A stretch of 64,000 nucleotides of DNA. It comes from CAZTAO01 sp964611645. GTDB lineage: Bacteria; Armatimonadota; UBA5829. The notes under the pieces were generated by a model. It saw nothing but the letters and a program-made list of their open reading frames with translations, was not told the origin of the DNA and made no database searches. Shown piece after piece: positions 1 through 7,775 of the stretch. The stretch is taken from NCBI GenBank assembly GCA_964611645.1, contig CAZTAO010000020.1:9455-73454 (forward strand), in the 5' to 3' direction. A program made the translations under genes and the position numbers. Numbering within the stretch: position 1 is the stretch's first letter; each line of letters begins with the position of its first letter.

Positions 1-460
1 TGCCGCGACCGGAGTAACGCTTCGCGATGCTTACCACCAGACGGAGGTTGGCTTCCGTCAGCACTCCCTTGGACTCCTCGTCTCCCGCCTCGATGCGCTT
101 AGCCAATTGAATCTCTTCCGCCATCGTGAGCAGAGGAGTCTTGCCTATCTCGCGAAGCCACATTCTCACGGAGTCGTCAAGCGGCATCCCTTCCATTTCA
201 AGAAGTTCCTGCTCGGCGGCTTCAAGGTCCTTGACGTCGACTTCCTCTTCGTCAAAACCCTCAAACGCGGCGTCCTCTTCTTTGTCGACGACGCGAATGC
301 CTTCCTCCGTAAACATCTGCAACAGATCGTCTACCTGCTCCGAGTCAAGGTCCTCGTGACCCAGCGACTCGTGAATCTGCTCATAGGTCAGGAAGCCATT
401 ACGCTTACCTTCCTCTATGAGCTTCTGCAGGCGATCGTTGCCTTTCAGCTCTACAGCCAC
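1..460 (-). CDS. rpoD: RNA polymerase primary sigma factor RpoD (N-terminal part, runs off the window)
   Basis: The visible 153 residues match the start of a sigma70 factor. There is a short region 1.1-like helical part (LQKLIEEGKRNGFLTYEQI), an acidic linker, then region 1.2 (DDSVRMWLREIGKTPLL) and the start of region 2.1 (NLRLVVSIAKRY). Regions 2.2 to 4 lie beyond the left edge. I place the start at a GTG because AAGGGAGA sits about 9 bases upstream; a TTG seven codons earlier is possible. It follows dnaG by about 60 bases, the usual dnaG-rpoD arrangement, so the two are probably co-transcribed. It directs core RNA polymerase to housekeeping promoters. Confidence 0.93.
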   Translation of the reverse strand, partial: MAVELKGNDRLQKLIEEGKRNGFLTYEQIHESLGHEDLDSEQVDDLLQMFTEEGIRVVDKEEDAAFEGFDEEEVDVKDLEAAEQELLEMEGMPLDDSVRMWLREIGKTPLLTMAEEIQLAKRIEAGDEESKGVLTEANLRLVVSIAKRYSGRG

Positions 461-521
461 TTTTACTACTTCTCCCTTCAAAGGACCCCCAATGCAGCGC
501 ACACGGGCGCGGCTTTTCTTT

Positions 522-2312
522 CTAATGCCTGAACGCAGACATCTCGCGTATCAACCTGTAGTATTCTTCATACTCCGGGTCGCCGCGCTGTATTGTCCCG
601 TCGGCTATCTTAGGCGCCAGACTCCGCATCAGGTTTCTTACCTGAGCATCTTTCTGTTGCCTGACTGTTTGTATCAAATCCCCAATGGGATAGCTAATAT
701 CTTCGTTACCCAGTTCCACCAGAAGCTGCTCGGCGTCGGTGCCGCTCACTTCTTCCCGAAACGCATCCGCGTCTACTCGTCCCACGCGCCTGATCTGTTC
801 TTCCAGCGCTGTCGCAAAGCCTCGCAGTTGTTCATTACTAAACTCATTCGGCGGCAACGACTCAAATACCTTGTTCGCATCTGCTTGCTGAAAAATAATT
901 ATCCCCAAAATTTGCTTTTCTGACCTTTCAAGCAAACTGGGGCGCCCGTCCGGCCTGACACCCAGGCCGGGAGTCATCGGACGCTGAGTATGAGTCACGG
1001 CCCTTGCGCGAAGCCGACTCACCTCTCTGCGAAGCTGGTCTTCGACAATGGTTGTGCCCGTGTCGAAGTTCGGATGATACTTCGTCAATACCCTAATGAG
1101 CCTCTCACGCTCCATTGTGTTCTCGACGGATGCCACTATGGCACAAGCCTGGTTCAGAGCCTTGGTCTTTCCCTCGTCAGTAGTAAGGTCGAACTTCGAC
1201 ATCGCGACCTTTACCTGATAATCCGCAAGCTGAACCGCATCAGCTACCAACTGCGCAAATACCGATGGGCCGCCTTTCCTCAGCAGGCTGTCGGGATCAT
1301 CTCCCTTGGGCACAACGATAATACGGGTAGCAACTCCCTCGCGTTCGAAAATCGGGCCGCTTCGGAGCGCAGCAGTCATCCCCGCCGAGTCTGAGTCAAA
1401 TGACAACGAGACGTTACTCGTATATCTGTGCAGAAGCTGTGCGTGATCCGGGGTCAGCGCCGTGCCCATAGTCGCTACGGTGTTGGCAAAGCCGGCCTCC
1501 TGGACAGTGATAGCGTCCAGAAACCCTTCCACTACAATGGCTAGATCCTGATCGGCGATGGCCTTGCGCGCGTAATTGAGGCCATACAACACCTTGTTCT
1601 TGCTAAAAACCGATGTCTCGGGTGAGTTCAGATACTTGGGCTCACCCTCACCTATTATTCTACCCCCAAATCCTATCACCCGGTTGGAGGCATTCATAAT
1701 CGGAAACATCAGACGACCACGGAAACGGTCGTAGTAGCCAGGCCCGTTCTCGCGAGCCGCGACCAGCCCTGCCTTCGCAGCATCAGCAAGGTTCACTTTC
1801 AGCTTCGTGAGATGGTTGGCCAAGCCATCCCAGGAGTCCAGCGCAAAACCCATTCTATACTTAGTGACGGCGTCCCACGGGAGGCCGCGTTTCTGTATAT
1901 AGGCATTCGCCGCGTCTGATCGCGCCAAGACCGATTCGTAATAGACGGTGGCCTCTTCGTTTAGCCTGAGAACGCGTTCTCGATCGCTGGGCTCGCCAGT
2001 CTGCTGCCGCGATCGGTCTATCTCTATACCGCAGCGCCGGGCAAGCTGTTCGGCTGCTTCCGGGAAACTCAGCCCATCGATCTTCTGAACGAAGTCGAAG
2101 ACGTCACCCCCTTCACCACAGCCAAAGCACTTCCAGAACTGCTTGTCGGGGTCGACGTTGAACGATGGAGTCTTCTCGTTGTGGAACGGGCAGAGACCGA
2201 GGAACTTGCGCCCTCGCTTCTTTAGCGCGACGTGCGCCGATACGATGTCCACCAAGTCGCATCGCGACCGTATTTCAGCGGTGGGGAACTGAAACCCTGC
2301 CACAATCCACAC
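522..2312 (-). CDS. dnaG: DNA primase DnaG
   Basis: This 596-residue protein has the N-terminal CHC2 zinc-binding motif (C41, H44, C62, C65; CPFHNEKTPSF). A central Toprim catalytic domain follows, with the glutamate in VVEGFLDAITV and the DxD acid pair in SFDSDSAGM. A helicase-interacting C-terminal region completes it. It makes RNA primers at the replication fork and pairs with DnaB helicase. The length is normal for bacterial primases. The start used is GTG and lacks a strong Shine-Dalgarno sequence; an in-frame GTG three codons later is an alternative. It lies directly upstream of rpoD. Confidence 0.96.
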   Translation of the reverse strand: MWIVAGFQFPTAEIRSRCDLVDIVSAHVALKKRGRKFLGLCPFHNEKTPSFNVDPDKQFWKCFGCGEGGDVFDFVQKIDGLSFPEAAEQLARRCGIEIDRSRQQTGEPSDRERVLRLNEEATVYYESVLARSDAANAYIQKRGLPWDAVTKYRMGFALDSWDGLANHLTKLKVNLADAAKAGLVAARENGPGYYDRFRGRLMFPIMNASNRVIGFGGRIIGEGEPKYLNSPETSVFSKNKVLYGLNYARKAIADQDLAIVVEGFLDAITVQEAGFANTVATMGTALTPDHAQLLHRYTSNVSLSFDSDSAGMTAALRSGPIFEREGVATRIIVVPKGDDPDSLLRKGGPSVFAQLVADAVQLADYQVKVAMSKFDLTTDEGKTKALNQACAIVASVENTMERERLIRVLTKYHPNFDTGTTIVEDQLRREVSRLRARAVTHTQRPMTPGLGVRPDGRPSLLERSEKQILGIIIFQQADANKVFESLPPNEFSNEQLRGFATALEEQIRRVGRVDADAFREEVSGTDAEQLLVELGNEDISYPIGDLIQTVRQQKDAQVRNLMRSLAPKIADGTIQRGDPEYEEYYRLIREMSAFRH

Positions 2313-2356
2313 CCACTTCCATGTATCACCGGTGAATAACCCGGTTTCGGGAATAA

Positions 2357-2389
2357 GAAAGTGCCCGGCAGTGGCTGTCGGACACTTTC
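2357..2389 (-). terminator. Stem-loop terminator between the secreted-protein gene and dnaG
   Basis: GAAAGTGCCCG pairs with CGGACACTTTC (11 bp with one G-U or mismatch), loop of 11 bases. On the minus strand the 3' arm ends in TTTC and is followed by TTATT, a weak U-tract. It sits just after the stop of the minus-strand gene ending at 2458, so it likely ends that transcript before dnaG. Confidence 0.55.
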
Positions 2390-2457
2390 ACTATTGTTAC
2401 ACTGTATGTCGCTGCGCCGCACGCGGACAAAGAGGTCCGAACCCACTCGGCCTACTG

Positions 2458-3471
2458 CTACTCTTCGTCTGCTTCTATCGCAACGTTAATTCCAACGAGT
2501 TTGTTCTTGTCGAATGTGAGAGTGGCGCGCTTCTGAGGATACCTCGCCACGATGAACCTGGTCTGGCTCAACTGCGTTTCTGGGAAACCCGCAACCAGCA
2601 AGGCGAGCCTATAGGTGTCGCCCAACTCCAGACCAATTCTGGTTCTGGAAGCGATGTATGGTCCGGTTCCCACGGCCGTAATACTGGTCACAATACCGTC
2701 CGTCAGCTCAAACTCAAGTGTGACTCCGTTGGGCAGATCGTAGGTCCAGGCTATCTGGTTTTCCAGAAGTCTCGAAGACGCCCCACCCCACGACTGCGCC
2801 ATTTGGTTACCCTGCGCGCCAGCGGCATTTGGCCCGCCAAGGCCCAGCATTCCGGGAGCTCCCGGCATACCCATCGCGCCTGGAGCACCGCCCGCACCCG
2901 GCATCACCCCGGGCATTCCACCAGCCATACCACCCGGCCCCATACCAACTCCTCCGCCCATAGGCATCGGCGGGCCGACAAGCCCACCTGCTCCGGGCAT
3001 CCCAGGACCCTGCATTCCCGCACCAGGCAGCATGCCAAAAGCCGGCATTCCCGGCCTTGCAGGATCAAAGCCCATTCCGTTAGCATCTTCGCCACCGGGG
3101 GTATATGGGACTCCCTGCATTCCCATGCCGGGCATCGCTCCAGGCATACCGCCTGGCATGGATCCCGGTATTGTCTGCTGGCTGTTCGTCCGAGACGGCT
3201 GGCCTACGACTACTCTCGTGGGATCGCCATATTTCCTAAGTACTTCGTTTGCCTTCCGGCCGAGCCTGATCCCCACCAGAGCATTTTCAGGCACCGATGT
3301 TCTGTAGAACACGCGGTTCTTCGTATTCTTACAGCCACTGATGTAGTCTTTGGGCACCCAAAGCTTCGCTAAGTCAGCAGCCAGAATTGGCGCGGCCGCC
3401 ACGGCAGCAAGCCCGAACAGTACTGTTCCTGCCGCCAATGCCGCCAAGACTCTCTTTGCAGAACATACCAT
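2458..3471 (-). CDS. Exported protein with a Gly/Pro/Met-rich low-complexity middle
   Basis: Unknown function. I chose the ATG at 3471 because AAGGGAGA lies 9 bases upstream and it opens directly into a signal peptide (MVCSAKRVLAAL, hydrophobic core, cleavage near ILAADL). After about 60 residues that include RLGRKANEVLRKYGDP comes a stretch of some 110 residues made of GMPG/GAMPG-type units. The C-terminal part is an ordinary folded region rich in beta-strand signals (LEFELTDGIVTSITAVGTG). The GRKANEVLRKYGDPTRV motif recalls the SmpA/BamE-type repeated pattern of outer-membrane accessory proteins, but the match is weak. A TATAAT at 3576-3581 (minus strand) may be its -10 box. Confidence 0.7.
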   Translation of the reverse strand: MVCSAKRVLAALAAGTVLFGLAAVAAAPILAADLAKLWVPKDYISGCKNTKNRVFYRTSVPENALVGIRLGRKANEVLRKYGDPTRVVVGQPSRTNSQQTIPGSMPGGMPGAMPGMGMQGVPYTPGGEDANGMGFDPARPGMPAFGMLPGAGMQGPGMPGAGGLVGPPMPMGGGVGMGPGGMAGGMPGVMPGAGGAPGAMGMPGAPGMLGLGGPNAAGAQGNQMAQSWGGASSRLLENQIAWTYDLPNGVTLEFELTDGIVTSITAVGTGPYIASRTRIGLELGDTYRLALLVAGFPETQLSQTRFIVARYPQKRATLTFDKNKLVGINVAIEADEE

Positions 3472-3616
3472 TGAACACAGTCTCCCTTGTGAATCAGGAT
3501 TCAGACCCCAACACACGCACAGACCCACACAATCTAGAGTCCGGCGCCTCAAACTGATTCTCTCACTTATATACTATTATACCTCACAGCCAAGCTATCC
3601 TTCTATATTTGATGCA

Positions 3617-3650
3617 TTTTTCGCGAGAATACCGGTTTGGGCGCGAAAAA
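3617..3650. repeat. Perfect 9-bp inverted repeat (terminator-like)
   Basis: TTTTTCGCG (3617-3625) and CGCGAAAAA (3642-3650) form a perfect 9-bp stem with a 16-base loop. It lies just past the stop of the TPR/NodB-like gene (3655). It resembles a terminator, although no separate U-tract follows on the minus strand. Confidence 0.5.
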
Positions 3651-3654
3651 CTCC

Positions 3655-5418
3655 CTACTGCCCCAGCGCTCGCTGTGCACCAACCAACTGGTAGCCCACC
3701 GTCTGTAGTCTTTGGACCAGCCCTGCCGCGGCGATTACGGCGACAGGATCATCATCCCGCATTAGCAAAATACGTGTTTTGCCCGCGGCGCGCAATGCCT
3801 GTTCGACAAAGAGCTCAGTTGTTTCACCGCGCACAAGCATTCCCCGCTGAGTCATGTCCGCCAGACCAAAGTCATGGGCAAATGCCGGGTAGCTCAGGCC
3901 TGTCCGGTTGGTGTCCAGGTCGAAGACCCGTGTCCCCTGCCCCGCCATCGCTCTGAGCAGCGAGACGCCGGTGAAGAACTCCTTGGTAAGTACCTGCTCA
4001 GACATGTCTTTGCCTTTGCCTCTGTCCGTCGCGAGGACTCCAACTGTGTGTCCCTCTTCGACAATTCGTTTGACGAGGAGATTGTCGGAGAATATGCGCT
4101 CCGGGGTGAGCAGAAATGTGGCTTTGCAGTTTGACTTCTTCAGGCTGTCGAGGAAGTCAGCGGTGTTAGGCGATGGGCCACCTTTGATAACCAGGGCAAG
4201 CGTTTTGCCACCAGGAACCGCCCCTCGCGAACGGCTTGCTTTGTATATACTGCTGAGCTGTGCCCTTGCGTCCCTGAACCTGGGATTGCACGCAAGTGTG
4301 CGCTCAAGCGCCTGTTCACGCCCCTTTGCATCACCGAGTTTCGAGAAGCAATACGCCAGATAGTAGTTCGTCGCCTCGGACGCCGGCTTCAACAGGAGAA
4401 GCCTCTTCAGCCTCTCCCTAAGCTCTGAAGCTCGTTCGCCGCGAACCAGCCCCGAGACGGCAGATCCCTGGTTAGCTACTGATATAGTCATGTTCTTGCT
4501 GGAAATCAGCAACCCGGAGAAATCGCTCCCATCGATGGTGACGGTGTGAATGCCGTTGGCGGCGGTGGTGGAGTCCCACGTCATCTCATACGGCGGGGAG
4601 TTCATCACCCCGGCCAGTCTTCCGTCGATGCTGAAAGACACGAACATTACGTTTTTGGCGTTCTTGATGTCGGCCCGCAGAGTCACCTTGCCGGTTACGT
4701 TTGGAGCCTTGGCAACCCGAGATAGAATGCCCGAGGATGAGCGCTTCAGGGGTCCGCCGACGCCAGACACCGGCGTCTCACGTACGAATGTCATACCAAA
4801 GAGACCTGATGGCCTGACTCCGTAGCCACCGATCCCCGTAAGGACCTGGTTCCAGCGTTTCTGCGATTCCTGACACTGCCCGCTCTTCAAATGCCTGAGT
4901 GCCTGCATTCCCGTCATCGCGGGGTCAAGAGGGTAGTTCGCATCCAGTGGCGCTGTATAGAGGTTTCCCATCAGGCTTTTGGAGTACTCGACAGCCCCGG
5001 CTGATCCGTCCCCGAATCCACCAGAGGCCGCATCCAGGAAGTGGCTCAGACTGTTCTCGAAGTTCCTCTGCATAAGAGACCTGATGCCCAACAAATAGTC
5101 GGTCTCGACGAACCCCGGATCCAGAGACCTGGCTTTCTGCAAGTAGACTGCGGAGTCTTTCAGGTTGCCGTGCGAGAGCAGAAGAGTACCGTAGGCAACG
5201 TATGCAAGAGGATCGTTGGCGTTGTATCCAAAGGCTTCATCGATGGCGTCGGCGCACTCATTGGCCGCGCCCTGCTCCATGGCGTCCAGTGCCGTGGTCA
5301 TACTGTCGATATAACCCTCTGCGCGTGCGGGGCCACATCCAAAGAAACACTGCAACGCGAGAAACGTAACCCCGAGGCAGAATGTCGCGCCTATGGTGGT
5401 AAGCCTGCTTATGTTCAC
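3655..5418 (-). CDS. Exported TPR protein with Ig-like and degenerate NodB-type domains
   Basis: About 587 residues from a GTG start with AAGGAG six bases upstream. A signal peptide (ISRLTTIGATFCLGVTFLAL) is followed by TPR-like helices (residues about 45-150). A beta-sandwich (Big-type) module with FSIDGRLAGVMNSPPYEMTW comes next, then more TPRs. The last 180 residues have the NodB polysaccharide-deacetylase fold. In that domain the usual TFDDGP reads VIKGGPSPNT, the HxxxH metal motif is missing after EEGHTVGVLA, and the final LLHD reads LLMRD. I infer that it has lost hydrolase activity and may bind glycans or act structurally in the envelope. It is divergent from glnN. Confidence 0.75.
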   Translation of the reverse strand: MNISRLTTIGATFCLGVTFLALQCFFGCGPARAEGYIDSMTTALDAMEQGAANECADAIDEAFGYNANDPLAYVAYGTLLLSHGNLKDSAVYLQKARSLDPGFVETDYLLGIRSLMQRNFENSLSHFLDAASGGFGDGSAGAVEYSKSLMGNLYTAPLDANYPLDPAMTGMQALRHLKSGQCQESQKRWNQVLTGIGGYGVRPSGLFGMTFVRETPVSGVGGPLKRSSSGILSRVAKAPNVTGKVTLRADIKNAKNVMFVSFSIDGRLAGVMNSPPYEMTWDSTTAANGIHTVTIDGSDFSGLLISSKNMTISVANQGSAVSGLVRGERASELRERLKRLLLLKPASEATNYYLAYCFSKLGDAKGREQALERTLACNPRFRDARAQLSSIYKASRSRGAVPGGKTLALVIKGGPSPNTADFLDSLKKSNCKATFLLTPERIFSDNLLVKRIVEEGHTVGVLATDRGKGKDMSEQVLTKEFFTGVSLLRAMAGQGTRVFDLDTNRTGLSYPAFAHDFGLADMTQRGMLVRGETTELFVEQALRAAGKTRILLMRDDDPVAVIAAAGLVQRLQTVGYQLVGAQRALGQ

Positions 5419-5440
5419 GGACCACTCCTTCACGGTTCGA

Positions 5441-5467
5441 CCCCGCAATATGCTAATATATGCGGGG
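5441..5467. promoter_or_regulatory. AT-rich palindrome in the divergent region
   Basis: CCCCGCA and TGCGGGG enclose an AT-rich centre that is itself nearly palindromic (ATAT-gcta-ATAT). It lies between the divergent TPR gene (start 5418) and glnN (start 5583). It may be an operator or a 5'-leader hairpin of the minus-strand gene; its function is unknown. Confidence 0.4.
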
Positions 5468-5582
5468 TAGTTTTCGCAAATTGGCCGCTGATACAAACGG
5501 TTAAAGCGTTTGAAACAATCGCGAAACAAGGAAACCTCATAATATTGGTAACGAATCTAACGAGAGGCGGGATACTGAGAGA

Positions 5583-7682
5583 ATGCGCGAGCAGATCACT
5601 GAAGTATTCGGGTCCAACGTGTTTAGCGAAGCCGTTATGAAAGAGCGGCTGCCGAAAGATATATACAAGTCCATCAAGCGAACCATCTACGGCCTGGAGC
5701 CGCTTGACCCGAGCATCGCGGACGTCGTGGCAAATGCCATGAAGGACTGGGCGCTGGAGAAAGGCGCCACCCACTACTGCCACTGGTTCCAGCCAATGAC
5801 AGGTGTAACAGCAGAGAAGCACGATTCGTTCATTGCCCCAACCAGCGAAGGCAGAACAGTCACGGAGTTCAGCGGCAAGGAACTGATCAAGGGCGAGCCG
5901 GACGCGTCGTCATTCCCGTCGGGCGGATTGCGGTCAACATTCGAGGCCAGAGGATATACGGCGTGGGATTGCACTTCCCCTGTGTTCGTCAAAGAGAATG
6001 GCGATATAGTAACCCTGTACATTCCCAGCGCGTTCTGCTCGTATACCGGCGAAGCAATCGACAAGAAGACACCGCTCCTGCGTTCCATGGCCGCGCTGAA
6101 CACGCAGTGCCTCAGGGTGATGCGCGCGCTTGGCCATACTACTGCCACCCACGTTAGCGCGACACTCGGACCCGAGCAGGAGTATTTCCTGGTGGACCGA
6201 AGGTTCTTTGAAGACAGACTGGACCTCGTTCTGACGGGCCGCACCCTTTTCGGGGCGTCGCCACCCAAGGGTCAGGAGATGGAGGACCACTACTTCGGCA
6301 GCCTCCATGAGCGTGTAGCCTGCTTTATGAACGCGCTCAACATAGAGTTATGGAAACTTGGCGTATCCGCGAAGACCCAGCACAACGAAGTCGCCCCAGC
6401 CCAGTATGAGCTTGCGCCGGTTTTCGCAACGGTCAACCTGGCCACCGACCACAACCAGCTTGTTATGGAAACAATGCAGAAAGTGGCCCTGCGACACGAC
6501 TTTGTCTGCCTGCTGCATGAGAAGCCGTTCGCCGGAGTAAACGGATCAGGGAAGCACAACAACTGGAGTCTGGTAGCGGATGACGGAACAAACTTGCTCG
6601 ATCCCGGTAGAACCCCTCACGAAAATGAACTGTTCCTCGTGTTCCTGTGTGCCGTGGTAAAAGCGGTCGACAAGTATCCCGAAGTGCTGAGGGCGAGCGT
6701 TGCGCATGCCGGCAATGACCACCGCCTTGGCGCCAACGAAGCGCCTCCCGCGATAGTGTCGATCTTCCTCGGCGACCAGTTGACCGCCATACTCGAGCAG
6801 CTTGCCTCGGGCGGAAAAGTGGAATCCAGTGAGGGTGGCGAACTAAAGCTCAGCGTCAACACGCTTCCTCCGCTGCCGAGGGATACTACTGACCGCAACA
6901 GGACTTCGCCGTTTGCCTTCACCGGCAACAAGTTCGAGTTCAGGATGGTCGGCTCCTCTCAGTCGATGTCCGGGCCGAACTTCTCGCTGAACGCCATAGT
7001 CTCCGACGTTCTCAATGAGATTGCCGACGAGCTTGAGAAAGCAAGCGACCCGCACGCCGCCGCCGCGCAGATACTGCAGCGCATCGCGAAAGAACACGGA
7101 CGAATCGTGTTCAATGGCGACAACTACTCCCAGGAGTGGGAAGATGAAGCAGCCCGACGCGGACTGCCCAACATCAAGAACAGCGTGGACAGCCTGCATA
7201 CTCTGGTCACCGACGAGGTTATATCTCTGTTCAGCCGGCACTGCATCCTGTCTGAGCAGGAACTGCGGGCAAGATACGAGATATTCCTTGAGAGATACAG
7301 CAAGACTATCCGGATAGAAGCGCTTACGATGGTCTCGATGGCCAAGCGACAGATCATGCCTTGCGCCATCGAGTACTCCGGCACAGTCGCCAACGCTGCG
7401 TCCACGATCAAGGCAATGGGCCTCAAGGCGGGGTCCAACATTCGGACATTGGAGATAGTCACCTCGCTGGTGGCCGACCTGCTGGACAACATCGTGCTGT
7501 TGGAGGAATCGACCGCAAAAGCCGATTCAATGGCTGAGACCAAGGAAGCGGCCGAGTTCTACAGAGACACAGTCATCCCAGCGATGGAAACGCTGCGGGC
7601 AACCGTGGACGGTCTGGAGATGGTGGTAGATGCCAAGCTTTGGCCGCTGCCTACCTATGCAGAGATGCTCTTCATGCGATAG
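5583..7682 (+). CDS. glnN: Glutamine synthetase type III
   Basis: 699 residues, the length of the large GSIII class (about 700, against 450-470 for GSI). It contains the GSIII-type N-terminal beta-grasp region (FQPMTGVTAEKHDSF). The catalytic-domain blocks are typical: GPEQEYFLVDRRFF, the ammonium/glutamate-binding NGSGKHNNWSL, and the long C-terminal helical extension ending in AEMLF. It makes glutamine from glutamate, ammonia and ATP in the cytoplasm as a dodecamer. No glnB or glnR-type gene lies nearby. A clear terminator follows. Confidence 0.96.
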   Translation: MREQITEVFGSNVFSEAVMKERLPKDIYKSIKRTIYGLEPLDPSIADVVANAMKDWALEKGATHYCHWFQPMTGVTAEKHDSFIAPTSEGRTVTEFSGKELIKGEPDASSFPSGGLRSTFEARGYTAWDCTSPVFVKENGDIVTLYIPSAFCSYTGEAIDKKTPLLRSMAALNTQCLRVMRALGHTTATHVSATLGPEQEYFLVDRRFFEDRLDLVLTGRTLFGASPPKGQEMEDHYFGSLHERVACFMNALNIELWKLGVSAKTQHNEVAPAQYELAPVFATVNLATDHNQLVMETMQKVALRHDFVCLLHEKPFAGVNGSGKHNNWSLVADDGTNLLDPGRTPHENELFLVFLCAVVKAVDKYPEVLRASVAHAGNDHRLGANEAPPAIVSIFLGDQLTAILEQLASGGKVESSEGGELKLSVNTLPPLPRDTTDRNRTSPFAFTGNKFEFRMVGSSQSMSGPNFSLNAIVSDVLNEIADELEKASDPHAAAAQILQRIAKEHGRIVFNGDNYSQEWEDEAARRGLPNIKNSVDSLHTLVTDEVISLFSRHCILSEQELRARYEIFLERYSKTIRIEALTMVSMAKRQIMPCAIEYSGTVANAASTIKAMGLKAGSNIRTLEIVTSLVADLLDNIVLLEESTAKADSMAETKEAAEFYRDTVIPAMETLRATVDGLEMVVDAKLWPLPTYAEMLFMR

Positions 7683-7707
7683 TCTGCAGCAACCTGACGC
7701 ATACGCA

Positions 7708-7748
7708 AATCAGGGGACCTGGGCAATGCCTCGGTCCCCTGATTGTTT
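7708..7748 (+). terminator. Rho-independent terminator of glnN
   Basis: AATCAGGGGACC pairs with GGTCCCCTGATT (12 bp, loop of 13 bases), followed by GTTT on the plus strand, 25 bases after the glnN stop. It also separates glnN from the convergent clpC. Confidence 0.8.
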
Positions 7749-7775
7749 CGATAGCTACATACGGCAGGTAGTCGT

